DNA from: Lithodes maja
Lineage: Eukaryota > Arthropoda > Malacostraca > Decapoda > Lithodidae
Length of the DNA stretch: 64,000 nucleotides
NCBI GenBank assembly: GCA_037953745.1
Contig: JBAKBP010007168.1
Span: 38,607 to 102,606 of the forward strand
Reading direction: 5' to 3'
The position numbers were made by a program, and so were the translations under genes. Position 1 is the stretch's first letter; each line of letters begins with the position of its first letter. Positions 31,756 to 42,500 of this stretch are shown piece after piece. The notes beneath the pieces were generated by a model, which did no database searches, was not told where the DNA came from, and saw only the letters and a program-made list of their open reading frames with translations.

Positions 31756-32235
31756 TAGCATTAATACTTATCCATATGCACCTATTATGGGTTGATTATA
31801 AAGGTATTAACCTGAAACAACAATAAAACGAGTGAAAACAGCGTTTGGATGGTCAAAATCGGAGATATAGCCCGCGAGTTGTATAATGTATGGGTGAGGC
31901 AAGCTGCTTTCCCGCCAATTTCCCCCAAGGCCACTGAGACACAGTCGATCGATACTCTCTCTCTCTCTCTTGCATTCACTTGCTATCAGTGATGACCACA
32001 CCCTCCAACCGGATTTCTAATGGTAGCACGAAAATATACCTCAGAATAAGGGAATAACAGGGAAAATAGGTGATAACTGAAGGAGAGGAGGAAAGTGGGG
32101 AAGGAGGGGAGGTAGAGGACTGAGATTTTGCATGGCCCAGGGGCCAAAAAAAAAAAAAAATAAATAAAAAAATAAAAATATATATATATTTTTTTTCGAT
32201 GTCAAAAGTTGATTTTTTTTTTCACTCACTCTTAA
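31752..32235 (+). mobile_element. TTAA family A body without its 98-bp end (A6)
   Basis: Starts TTAATAGCATTAATAC, contains the (CT)n tract and GTCAAAAGTTGA, and ends CACTCACTCTTAA at 32232-32235. It joins the next family A copy through that TTAA. Confidence 0.8.
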
Positions 32236-33509
32236 CCTAACAAGTGCGCATGGGGGTAATTGAAAACGTCCCCCTGTGCTGACGTATTTGAGGTGTTTCC
32301 GTCACTAAAATATTCATTGTACCATTAACCCGGCAAGCGCGATAGGCCTCACGGAAGGCTTCCTATAGGGAACGCGATAGGCCTCACGGAAGCAGGACCA
32401 TAAAAAAAGCTTTCCAAAAAAAAAAGGGCCTATCAAAAAAAAAAAATTTGTCTCTAGGTGAGATAATTCCCCTCCAGTACTCATCCATGTAAATCTCACC
32501 CACCCCCCTCCCCTCCTTCCCCACCTTATTCCCCCCTCCCTCCCCTCCTCAATTATCACCTATTTTCCCTCTTATTATCATCATTTATCGGTTATTTTTC
32601 TCTCCCGCGATAATGTAGCACAAGTGGGTTGCAGAAAAGATCGATATGTACCACACAGACACCAGCATACACCGCCCCGCTCCCCTCAGTTACCTCACAG
32701 ACAGCGAGAGAGGAGGGTTGACTGTAGCTCTCTCTCGCCTGACATTACGACCGGGTGGCCAATATCTTCGTTTTTCACCACCCAAATGCTTTTCCCACTT
32801 ATTTTAGCACTCTTGAAGGTTCATATATACATCATATATGTAAAATAAAAGCATACCGAAAACAAATAATGGTCTATATTGTAAATATAACGAATTCTGT
32901 CAGAATCCAAGGCTAGAAATACACAAATAACTACCCTAGCTCCTAGGGCTATTTAGCGCTTAACAGGTTAATAGCATTAATAATTATCCATATGCGCCTA
33001 TTATGGGTTGATTATAAAGGTATTAACCTGAAACAACAATAAAACGAGTGAAAACAGCGTTTGGATGGTCAAAATCGGAGATATAGCCCGCGAGTTGTAT
33101 AATGTATGGGTGAGGCAAACTGCTTTCCCGCCAATTTCCCCCAAGGCCACTGAGACACAGTCGATCGATACTCTCTCTCTCTCTCTTGCACTCGCTTGCC
33201 ATCAGTGATGACAACACCCTGCTTGCAACTCGCTAATGTTAGCACGAAAATATACCTTAGAATAAGGGAATAACAGGGAAAATAGGTGATAACTGAAGGA
33301 GAGGAGGAAAGTGGGGAAGGAGGGGAGGTAGAGGACTGAGATTTTGCATGGCCCAGGGGCCAAAAAAAAAATAAAAAAATAAAAAAATAAAAATATATTT
33401 TTTTTTTTTTCGATGTCAAAAGTTGATTTTTTATTTTACTTACTCTCAAGAGTCTTCCCGCAGTCCGCCGGGGGAACTCTTAAGAGTCTCCCCGCAGCTC
33501 CCGGGTTAA
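32232..33509 (+). mobile_element. TTAA family A element, complete, carrying nested family B (A7)
   Basis: The 98-bp module (32232-32338) is separated from the A body (32968 onward) by a complete family B element inserted at the internal TTAA. The A copy then finishes with the 30-bp palindrome and CCCGGG module at TTAA 33506-33509. Order of events: A first, then B inside A. Confidence 0.85.
32335..32971 (+). mobile_element. Nested TTAA family B element (B3)
   Basis: TTAACCCGGCAAGCGCGATA to AGCGCTTAACAGGTTAA, 637 bp, exactly at the TTAA between the 98-bp module and the body of a family A element. Confidence 0.85.
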
Positions 33510-33569
33510 GAGTCTCCCCGCAGTCCGCCGGGGGAACTCTTAAGAGTCTCTCGGCAGTTCCCGGGTTAA
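33506..33569 (+). repeat. Stand-alone 60-bp TTAA unit
   Basis: An extra 60-bp unit directly after the complete A7 copy, sharing TTAA 33506-33509 and ending at 33566-33569. It has a few substitutions (CTCTCGGCAG) compared with the others. Confidence 0.8.
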
Positions 33570-33800
33570 GAACTATTATTATTTATTATTATTATTATGG
33601 CCCTTTTTTATTTGTTCATTCTAGGAAACATTTATCCTCTAAGTCATCCATTAGTATTCTCATTAATATTATTGACCTACCGAATCATTTGTTGTTAGCT
33701 GTTTCTAGACCGGTACTTTCTGGATTTGAATGATCAGTTGTAGGACTTGTGATAGTGTTCTTAAAATTGTGCAATGGATTCATTATTACCTTTTATAGTT

Positions 33801-34136
33801 TATATGGGAAAGGTGTGGACAGATCCTTCCCAATAACAATATACCATTATATGGGTAAAGGTGTAGAAAGATCCTTCCCAATAACAATATACCATTATAT
33901 GGGTAAAGGTGTAGAAAGATCCTTCCCAATAACAATATACCATTATATGGGTAAAGGTGTAGAAAGATCCTTCCCAATAACAATATACCATTATATGGGT
34001 AAAGGTGTAGAAAGATCCTTCCCAATAACAATATACCATTATATGGGTAAAGGTGTAGAAAGATCCTTCCCAATAACAATATACCATTATATGGGTAAAG
34101 GTGTAGACAGATCCTTCCCAATAACAATATACCATT
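33801..34136 (+). repeat. 48-bp minisatellite, seven copies
   Basis: Copies start at 33801 and every 48 bp to 34089 (TATATGGGTAAAGGTGTAGA). Because 48 is divisible by three and the unit lacks stops in several frames, long repetitive reading frames appear on both strands; these are artefacts. The first and last copies share a GACAGATCC variant where the internal copies have GAAAGATCC. Confidence 0.92.
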
Positions 34137-34269
34137 TATAAAACCACAGCTAACAAATTACAACAATATAGATATATCCGTTCTCTCGCCCTAATTACCA
34201 GTTTATAACTTAATATGCTAAATTCTTGAATTGTTTTATTTATTTAAGTTGAAAATGATTCTAATTAAC
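34137..34269. other. Short AT-rich spacer, no gene
   Basis: About 130 bp of AT-rich sequence between the minisatellite and the next TTAA element. Nothing recognised. Confidence 0.4.
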
Positions 34270-35448
34270 TTAACAAGTGCGCATGGGGGTAATTAGACAC
34301 CTCTCCCTGTGCGCATGTATTTGAGGTGTTTCCGTCACTAAAATATTAATTGTACCATTAACCTGTTAAGCGCTAAATAGCCCTAGGAGCTAGGGTAGTT
34401 ATTTGTGTATTTCTAGCCTTGGATTCTGACAGAATTCGTTATATTTACAATATAGACCATTATTTGTTTTCGGTATGCTTTTATTTTACATATATGATGT
34501 ATATATGAACCTTCAAGAGTGCTAAAATAAGTGGGAAAAGCATTTGGGTGGTGAAAACCGAAGATATTGGCCACCCGGTCGTAATGTCAGGCGAGAGAGA
34601 GCTGCAGTCAACCCTCCTCTCTCGCTGTCTGTGAGGTAACTGAGGGGAGCGGGGCGGTCTGGGCTGGTGTGTGTGTGGTACATATCGATCTTTTCTGCAA
34701 CCCACTTGTGCTACATTATCGCGGGAGAGAAAAATAACCGATAAATGATGATAATAAGAGGGAAAATAGGTGATAATTGAGGAGGGGAGGGAGGGGGGAA
34801 TAAGGTGGGGAAGGAGGGGAGGGGGGTGGGTGAGATTTACATGGATGAGTACTGGAGGGGAATTATCTCACCTAGACAAATTTTTTTTTTTTGATAGGCC
34901 CTTTTTTTTTTTGGAAAGCTTTTTTTATGGTCCTGCTTCCGTGAGGCCTATCGCGTTCCCTATAGGAAGCCTTCCGTGAGGCCTATCGCGCTTGCCGGGT
35001 TAATAGCATTAATACTTATCCATACGCGCCTATTATGGGTTGATTATAAAGGTATTAACCTGAAACAACAATAAAACAAGTGAAAACAGTGTTTGGATGG
35101 TCAAAATCGGAGATATAGCCCGCGAGTTGTATAATGTATGGGTGAGGCAAGCTGCTTTCCCGCCAATTTCCCCCAAGGCCACTGAGACACAGTCGATCGA
35201 TACTCTCTCTCTCTCTCTTGCACTCGCTTGCCATCAGTGATGACAACGCCCTGCTTGCAACTCGCTAATGTTAGCACGAAAATATACCTCAGAATAAGGG
35301 AATAACAGGGAAAATAGGTGATAACTGAAGGAGAGGAGGAAAGTGGGGAAGGAGGGGAGGTAGAGGACTGAGATTTTGCATGGCCCAGGGGCCAATTTTT
35401 TTTTTTTTTTTCGATGTCAAAAGTTTTTTTTTTTTCTCTGACTCTTAA
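34270..35448 (+). mobile_element. TTAA family A element carrying nested, reversed family B (A8)
   Basis: The 98-bp module (34270-34361), then a family B element in reverse orientation (34358-35003), then the A body (35000-35448, ending TCTGACTCTTAA). Family B occupies the same internal TTAA of family A as at 32335-32971, but inverted. Confidence 0.83.
34358..35003 (-). mobile_element. Nested TTAA family B element, reversed (B4)
   Basis: Starts TTAACCTGTTAAGCGCTAAA and ends GCGCTTGCCGGGTTAA; the complement of family B as seen elsewhere. Confidence 0.83.
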
Positions 35449-36081
35449 CCCGGGAGCTGCGGGGAGACTCTTAAGAGTTCCCCCGGCGGACTGCGGGAAG
35501 ACTCTTGAGAGTAAGTAAAATAAAAAATCAACTTTTGACATCGAAACTAATTTTTTTTTTTATTTTTATTTTTTATTTATTTATTTTTTTTTTTGGCCCC
35601 TGGGCCATGCAAAATCTCAGTCCTCTACCTCCCCTCCTTCCCCACTTTCCTCCTCTCCTTCAGTTATCACCTATTTTCCCTATTATTCCCTTATTCTGAG
35701 GTATATTTTCGTGCTAACATTAGCGAGTTGCAAGCAGGGTGTTGTCATCACTGATGGCAAGCGAGTGCAAGAGAGAGAGAGAGAGTATCGATCGACTGTG
35801 TCTCAGTGGCCTTGGGGGAAATTGGCGGGAAAGCAGTTTGCCTCACCCATACATTATACAACTCGCGGGCTATATCTCCGATTTTGACCATCCAAACGCT
35901 GTTTTCACTCGTTTTATTGTTATTTCAGGTTAATACCTTTATAATCAACCCATAATAGGTGCACATGGATAATTATTAATGCTATTAATGGTACAATGAA
36001 TATTTTAGTGACGGAAACACCTCAAATACGTCAGCACAGGGGGACGTTTTCAATTACCCCCATGCGCACTTGTTAGGTTAA
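35445..36081 (-). mobile_element. TTAA miniature element, family A, complete (A9)
   Basis: A 637-bp complete copy in reverse orientation: TTAACCCGGGAGCTGCGGGG at the left, GCGCACTTGTTAGGTTAA at the right. The length matches A1 and A3. Confidence 0.87.
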
Positions 36082-36141
36082 GAGTCTTCCCGCAGTCCGC
36101 CGGGGGAACTCTTAAGAGTCTCCCCGCAGTTTCCGGGTTAA
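36078..36141 (+). repeat. Stand-alone 60-bp TTAA unit
   Basis: The 30-bp palindrome and 22-bp module between TTAA 36078-36081 and 36138-36141, directly attached to the outer (left-type) end of A9 rather than to its proper right end. Confidence 0.83.
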
Positions 36142-37398
36142 GATGTGCATCCAATTTTATTTTCTTATTTAGTAAGTTAGTCTAGTCGATATTTGGCCAA
36201 GACTACCATCAGTTAATGTTAACTAAACTGACTGAACAATGGGATCCAAAAGAATTTGTTTGTTATAATTGTGTAGCCTATGTACTTTTGTTTAATATGT
36301 ACATAATATATCCGTAGTGATACTACATATTAAATCACTCAATAATATAGATCCCTAGCAGTCGAGTGGGGTAATTTCCAATATTAATATTTTTTGTTCT
36401 ATGTGAGTGAGGGAGACAAAAGGCAGAATTGCCTGTAGCGAGTGCCTCCCCCATAATTGAAAGAGTAACTGGGCCAAAACCAAGGGACGTTCGAGTCAAA
36501 ATGCCTGGCCACACAGAGTTTGAAGCAATTTAAGCCATAGGAGAAGGGAAAGACTGATTCTGGGAGAGAGTTCCAGAGCTCAGCTGTTGAATAGAAGAAA
36601 GACAGAGTAATGTTTCACTCTTTGGTTGGAGAGTTGCACAGAGTATGGGTGGGTGGGATTGTGTTGCAAGACGGGTTACTCGGCTATTACTTCAATTTTA
36701 TACCAAAATGTGTTAACTATGAAAACTTGGCATTAATATAACGCAGATGCATTAAATTCATATTTATCCATTAAATATCGAGAAATCAGTTGATAAGAGA
36801 TTAATTTGATCATCAGCTGAAATAAAATAGACTATAATAACACACAACAAAGCCACTCGCCACTTGACAGCTTCCTCTCTCCAACACCCCTTCTCTCCTC
36901 TCAATACTCTTCGGTAAGTAGATGCGAGGTGCCGTTGCAAAGGCTTATCCCCCAATACCTTCATCGGACCTATAGGCCCGCAGTACCAGATAATCGTGCG
37001 ATCCCTTCGACGAAGGACTCGCACGTCGGATTCGCACGTGAAGGTGGTACCACCAGTTGCTTCCTTGTGAGAATCTCTCGTGCGATGCCGTCGGACCTTG
37101 GGTTGGTAAGCCTGTCAAACTCGCCGCGGTGCATTTCTTATGGTTGGTATACCTGAGGAACGTTTTGTTTACAAATTACTGCCTCGGGCAGCCTCACGGG
37201 AGTACAGACGGAATCGAATCGTAATAAAGTGATGGTCCCTGGTGTATTATTTACCCAGTTTATTGCATTAACGGTAGTATTCAAACGTATCGCCTTCCTT
37301 GTTCACACTACTCGCACGCTCCTTTATATTTTGACTGCCGTGGGATACAATAATAGGTTGAAGGGGGGCTTTTCCCCCCTAAGCCACCCCATGAATTA
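36142..37398. other. No gene recognised
   Basis: AT-rich, then a segment near 36400-36650 (GGGAGAGAGTTCCAGAGCTC) with the look of a dispersed repeat, and a GGGGGGCTTTTCCCCCC hairpin near 37364-37380. No supportable frame. Confidence 0.35.
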
Positions 37399-37402
37399 AT
37401 TG

Positions 37403-39221
37403 TGTTACGGCTGGATCGGCAATACATATTCGGGATTCTTGATCGTAGGACAGAAATGGCTTATGTGACAACGACACGCTCGATTCCAGTCCCAAATACT
37501 ATATGCTCCAGACAACAAAAGCACCAACGCCCTACAGAGTTATCGTCTATGGTAACGAGGTACCTTAACTCGGCGAAAGTGTACAACAGGGGTAGGCTAT
37601 GAGGCTAAACTCCCTCAGACATTTATAGGTTACGTTATTAATAAAGAAATGCAATACTCAAGAAACTACGTTAATATTAAGCCTCTAATAATGTAGAATA
37701 GAAGCAGGCTAAAGGTATGACAGTGAAATGCTAAATGACAAATGTACACGCCTACTTGAAAGCGCGTGCACTACAATAACTGTCCCCTACTAACATGCAC
37801 TAGCATGTAGCATACAAGATGTTCATGATCCAGTAGATACCTAATAATACACATGGAAGGAACATAAATAGTAGTCACTTATTGTAATAATGAATCTATA
37901 CTTGGAATAACTAAAAGGTTGCAGGCAACAGTACTGCGCCGGTAGCCTACTACCGCATAGGCTACTTCGCTTCTCTCACTCTGTCTCCCCTCTGAGTCTG
38001 TATGCGCCCTACGCAACAGAACTCCGGACACAGCAGCAAAACGACAGTGCAGTTAATTGATACATGAAAGTATTAATAGTGTTGTCTTGTGTGTGAGTAA
38101 TGTGTATTGTAAAGTGTTACATACATAAACTTAAAGAGAGCTGCAATGCATAGTAAAATAAAGATATAACCCACTCATCATCCCCATGTGTTCTAGCTAG
38201 CAGGCCAAGTCACAGGAACAACGAGTCCCAGCACCGAAAGCGAGAACCCAGGAAAAGACTGCAGAGAACACAAGGACAGATAAATTACGTTACTCTACTA
38301 TACCGGCACTACGAGCGAGCTGTAGTCTCTGGTACTACACTCGCTCCTGGCTCGGTAGGCAAATCAAGGCTAAGTCCTCACCCCTCTACAGACAACTCCT
38401 GGGCATGGTCGGGCTCTTACACATGGCACTAGTCTAGTCACAAATTGGATGATGAGCTGGGCATATAACTCGTGAACATGTAGAACGTTCACCAACTATC
38501 CTCATCAAGAAGATCGCTGTTCACATTAACCCCTTAAATCTAATACATGTAAATATATGCTTGTCCTAAGAGTAATACGAGAGGTGAGTGCTGAAACTCC
38601 TTTAGGACCTCAAGGGAAGGGTATGCATTTAAATAGAGAGAAGAATGAAATGAGAGTAATGTCGTCAGAGAGAAAGAGTGCAACCGTGAGAAATTGGGAG
38701 AGAGGGCAAGGGATGTTAGAGTCTCAAAGGTTCTAGGCAACCTGATCATGGAACACACAGCGAGCCTCCATGCAATGTGCAGTACGACAACATGGGCAGC
38801 CAGGCAGCATATGCAGGCGGCAATGTACTACCAACCCTGTCGCACCTAGCTATAAGCGCAGGGCTGCCAACCGGTCCATACGTCTGGCAACCACTGCTAC
38901 CCTCTCGCTCTGAAGTCTAACTCACTCTCTCTCTCTGAATTCCTATCATCTCATCTATCAACTTCTCTATTGATACTACATATTAAATGGAAGGTCTCGA
39001 CATGGCTTAAAACAAAACCCACCACTGGTTAGCAAATGACGAGACCTTTGCAGAGATACAAAGAACATAGTTATACGTTGTCACACTCAATATAAGCAGC
39101 CAACACGGCACCGCACCGGCACACGGCACCGCACCGGCACACGGCACCGCACCGGCACACGGCACAGTGGAGTACCAAGGAGTACAATCAGGTTGCGTTG
39201 CCACGCACTGGGTGCGTCACA
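37403..39221 (-). repeat. 3' LTR, copy 1
   Basis: A 1,819-bp direct repeat of 44852-46670; in element sense it begins TGTGACGCACCC and ends CGTAACA. It contains three copies of an 18-bp GC-rich unit at 39103-39165, not present in the LTRs of copy 2. Confidence 0.94.
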
Positions 39222-39233
39222 GCCCCCCCAAGA
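39222..39233 (-). promoter_or_regulatory. Polypurine tract, copy 1
   Basis: In element sense TCTTGGGGGGGC abuts the 3' LTR start. It is the same tract as in copy 2. Confidence 0.8.
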
Positions 39234-39502
39234 TTTTAGATAATCGACCTTAGAAGCATTATCAAAATCTGACAGGCAACCAACCGACCTGCTACCCTTA
39301 GCTGCCACTAATTGCAAAAGGTGCACAACAACTGAAGTGTGAATTATACATAAAACACAATATCGCATGCATCATGCTACAACAATAAAGACTTACAAAA
39401 CTAAAACAAAATTTTCTCGTTTATTTTATTGTTTTATAATCTTTTTGGACGGCGTTATGATAGCCTAATTTTACTCCTGCTCAACCCACACACCGTGCAC
39501 GA

Positions 39503-42500
39503 CTATCCTGGATCATCAACCCTTGATAGACAATCTGCTATCACGTTCTCACTCCCGGCAATATGCTGAATGTTGAGATTATACTCTTGGAGCATTAGGG
39601 ACCACCTGGTCAACCGCATATTCCGATTGTGAAACTGATTTAGGAATTTCAAGGGATGATGGTCCGTATAAATCGTCACTACCGGGCCGTAGGCTGGAAC
39701 ATAAACTTCGAAATGTTTGAGCGACAAAACGATAGCAAGAAGCTCCTTCTCTATAGTCGAGTAATTCCTTTGTGCCGAATTAAACTTGCGAGAAAAGAAG
39801 CTCACTGGGTGTTCCAAGCCCTCGGAATCAGTCTGCAGTAACACTGCCCCGGCACCCACACCGCTGGCATCAGTCGCCAGCTGAAAACTCCTGGAGAAGT
39901 CTGGGGCTCTCAAAATCGGATGTGTACACAGGAGGTGCTTGACTAGGTCGAAAGCCCTCTGACACTCCGCAGCCCCACAGAACTTCACTGACTTCGACAG
40001 TAGATCAGTTAACGGTGCTAAGACAGTAGAGTATCCCCGGATGAAGCGCCTATAATAGCCTATCATACCTAGGAACCGCATGACCTGGCGCTTAGTGGTG
40101 GGCCTGGGAAACATATTGATAGCCTGTATCTTGCTCAGGGGGGGGCACACCCGGCCTAACCCGACCACGAAGCCAAGATACTGCACAGTAGCCTTTACAA
40201 ACTCGCACTTCCTCAGGTTCACCACCAGCCCAGCATCGTGCAACTTCCCAAACAGGGTCTCTAAGTGCCTTAGGTGATTTTCAAAATCGTCATCATACAC
40301 TATCACGTCATCAAGGTAGACCGTGCAGTTAGGGATTTCGTCACAAATATCGTTCATCAGGTTCTGAAACGTGGCAGGTGCGTTCTTAAGCCCATAAGGC
40401 ATTACGTTACATTGGTAGGTCTTGCCATCTACCACAAAACCACAAACTTGCTTAGCTCGGTCCGACAGGGGTACTTGCCAGTAGCCTTTTACAAGATCAA
40501 TTTTAGTAAGGTACTTTGCATTCCCTATCTTGTCCACGCTGTCGTCAACTCGAGGCAAAGGGTAAGGGTTGGTAGTGGTCAAGCCATTTAGCCTACGAAA
40601 ATCTATGCAGAACCGCACCTTGCCGTCAGGTTTTGGCTGCAACGTGACGGGTGATGTCCACTTCACATAACCTTCAGTGATCATCCCTCTCTCAACCATG
40701 TACTTTAACTCCTCCCGTAAAGCTGGCAACTTTACCGGGGGCACACGGTAGGGCACTGACTTGAAGGGCACATTATCACCGACGTCCACGTCGTGCGTTA
40801 CCTGAGTAGTGAGACCTGGGTGTTCGGCGAAAACAGAGGGGTATGACCTGAACAGGCCTAGGACAGCAGCACCCTGGTGCTCAGGCAGGTGACTTACAGC
40901 TTGCCTAGCCTCTTGTTCAGTATTCCCCGCCCACTGTTCCGCGGAAATGACACAGTCCCAGCTATCCTCCTCAGCAGCATGACTGTCCCCACCTCCTTCT
41001 CCACCCTGGCCGCTGCAGGCCAGCACAGGGACAGTGAGAGGCTCTGAGGGGCGTCTCACATACTCTTTCATGAGGTTAACATGACATAACTGATGTTTTT
41101 TTCTACGGTCAGGTGTTGCAACGAGATAATCAAGGTCGGACAGTTTCTTAGCCACCACATACGGCCCAATAAACTTGGCAGAAAGGGGGTGTCCAGGCAA
41201 AGGTAAAAGCAACATTACCTCCTGACCCACCGAAAACTCCCGAAGCTTCACCTTGGCGTCATACTGGTGCTTCATGACCGCCTGTGCATTAACCAAGTTA
41301 TTACCTGCCGCTGCCATGCAACCTATAAGTCTCTCCCGGCTCTCAAGGATATATTTAAGTACAGACCCCGGCTTCTCTTCGCCCTCCCAGATCTCTTTCA
41401 CCATACTTAAAGGTCCTCTCACATTATGGCCAAAGACTAGTTGATTTGGACTGAACCCCAGGCTCTCTCCTGGGACTTCACGTGCAGCGAACAGAACATA
41501 CGGCAGACCCAAATCCCAATCAGTGTCATGTTCTGCACAGTAACAGCGTAGCATACTCTTCAGGGTCGAGTGCCACCGCTCCAAGACTCCCTGACTCTCG
41601 GGATGGTAGGCTGACGACACTACAGAACATATACCGTGCAACTGAAGGGTTTGCTTGAACAATTTGGATGTAAAATTGCTCCCCTGGTCTGACTGCACCT
41701 CACGTGGAAATCCATAACGGGAACAGAACAATAATAAGTTTTTAACAACTGCCTTTGCCGAGCCGTTTCTCATGGGGTATGCGTCCGGGTATCTCGTAGC
41801 CACATCCATGATTGTCAACAGGAATTTATTGCCACTACTAGTAGGCGGGAAAGGGCCAACCAAATCTACTACAACTTTGCTGAACGGAGGCCCGGTGACA
41901 GGTATGGGAAACAAAGGTGCCTTCGGGATGGTCTGGTTAGGCTTCCCCGTTGTCTGGCAGGTCGCACACCCAGCCACCCATGCACAGACATCAGCCTTGA
42001 CCCCAGGCCACCAGAAAAACCTGCCCAATGCCGCCAATGTTTTTGTTACCCCCAAATGACCCGCCACCGGCACATCATGCGCCAGACACAATAAGGACTC
42101 TCTATACTTATTTGGAACAACCACCTGGTCTACTACCCTCGCACCGCCCTCCCACTTCGATTTGGGGTCTAGAAATCTGCGGTACAATATCCTGTTGAGC
42201 CTAAAGAAATCTCCCGGCTTCGCATCCCCATCTTCCTCCAACTCTATGGCACCATTGCTATAACGAGGTAGGCTAGCGTCTTGCAGCTGCTGCTCACTAA
42301 TGTCCCTGGGCGTCAATGCATCAAGATGGTTTTGTAATAAGACATTACCCCGGCTAGTAGGCTCTACTGCCTTAGTGGCTCTCGCTACAGCTCTTGCCTC
42401 ACGCGAAGTCTTACCCAACTCTGCCTTGTTACACACCATATCTGGGCCAGAGTCAACTCCCGTGTTTATTATAGGTCCAAGTACCGAATCACCGAGAAGT

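Noticed and set aside
33749..34141. 130-codon repetitive protein (YHYMGKGVERSFPIT units)
   Set aside because: It is a 48-bp minisatellite open in several frames on both strands.
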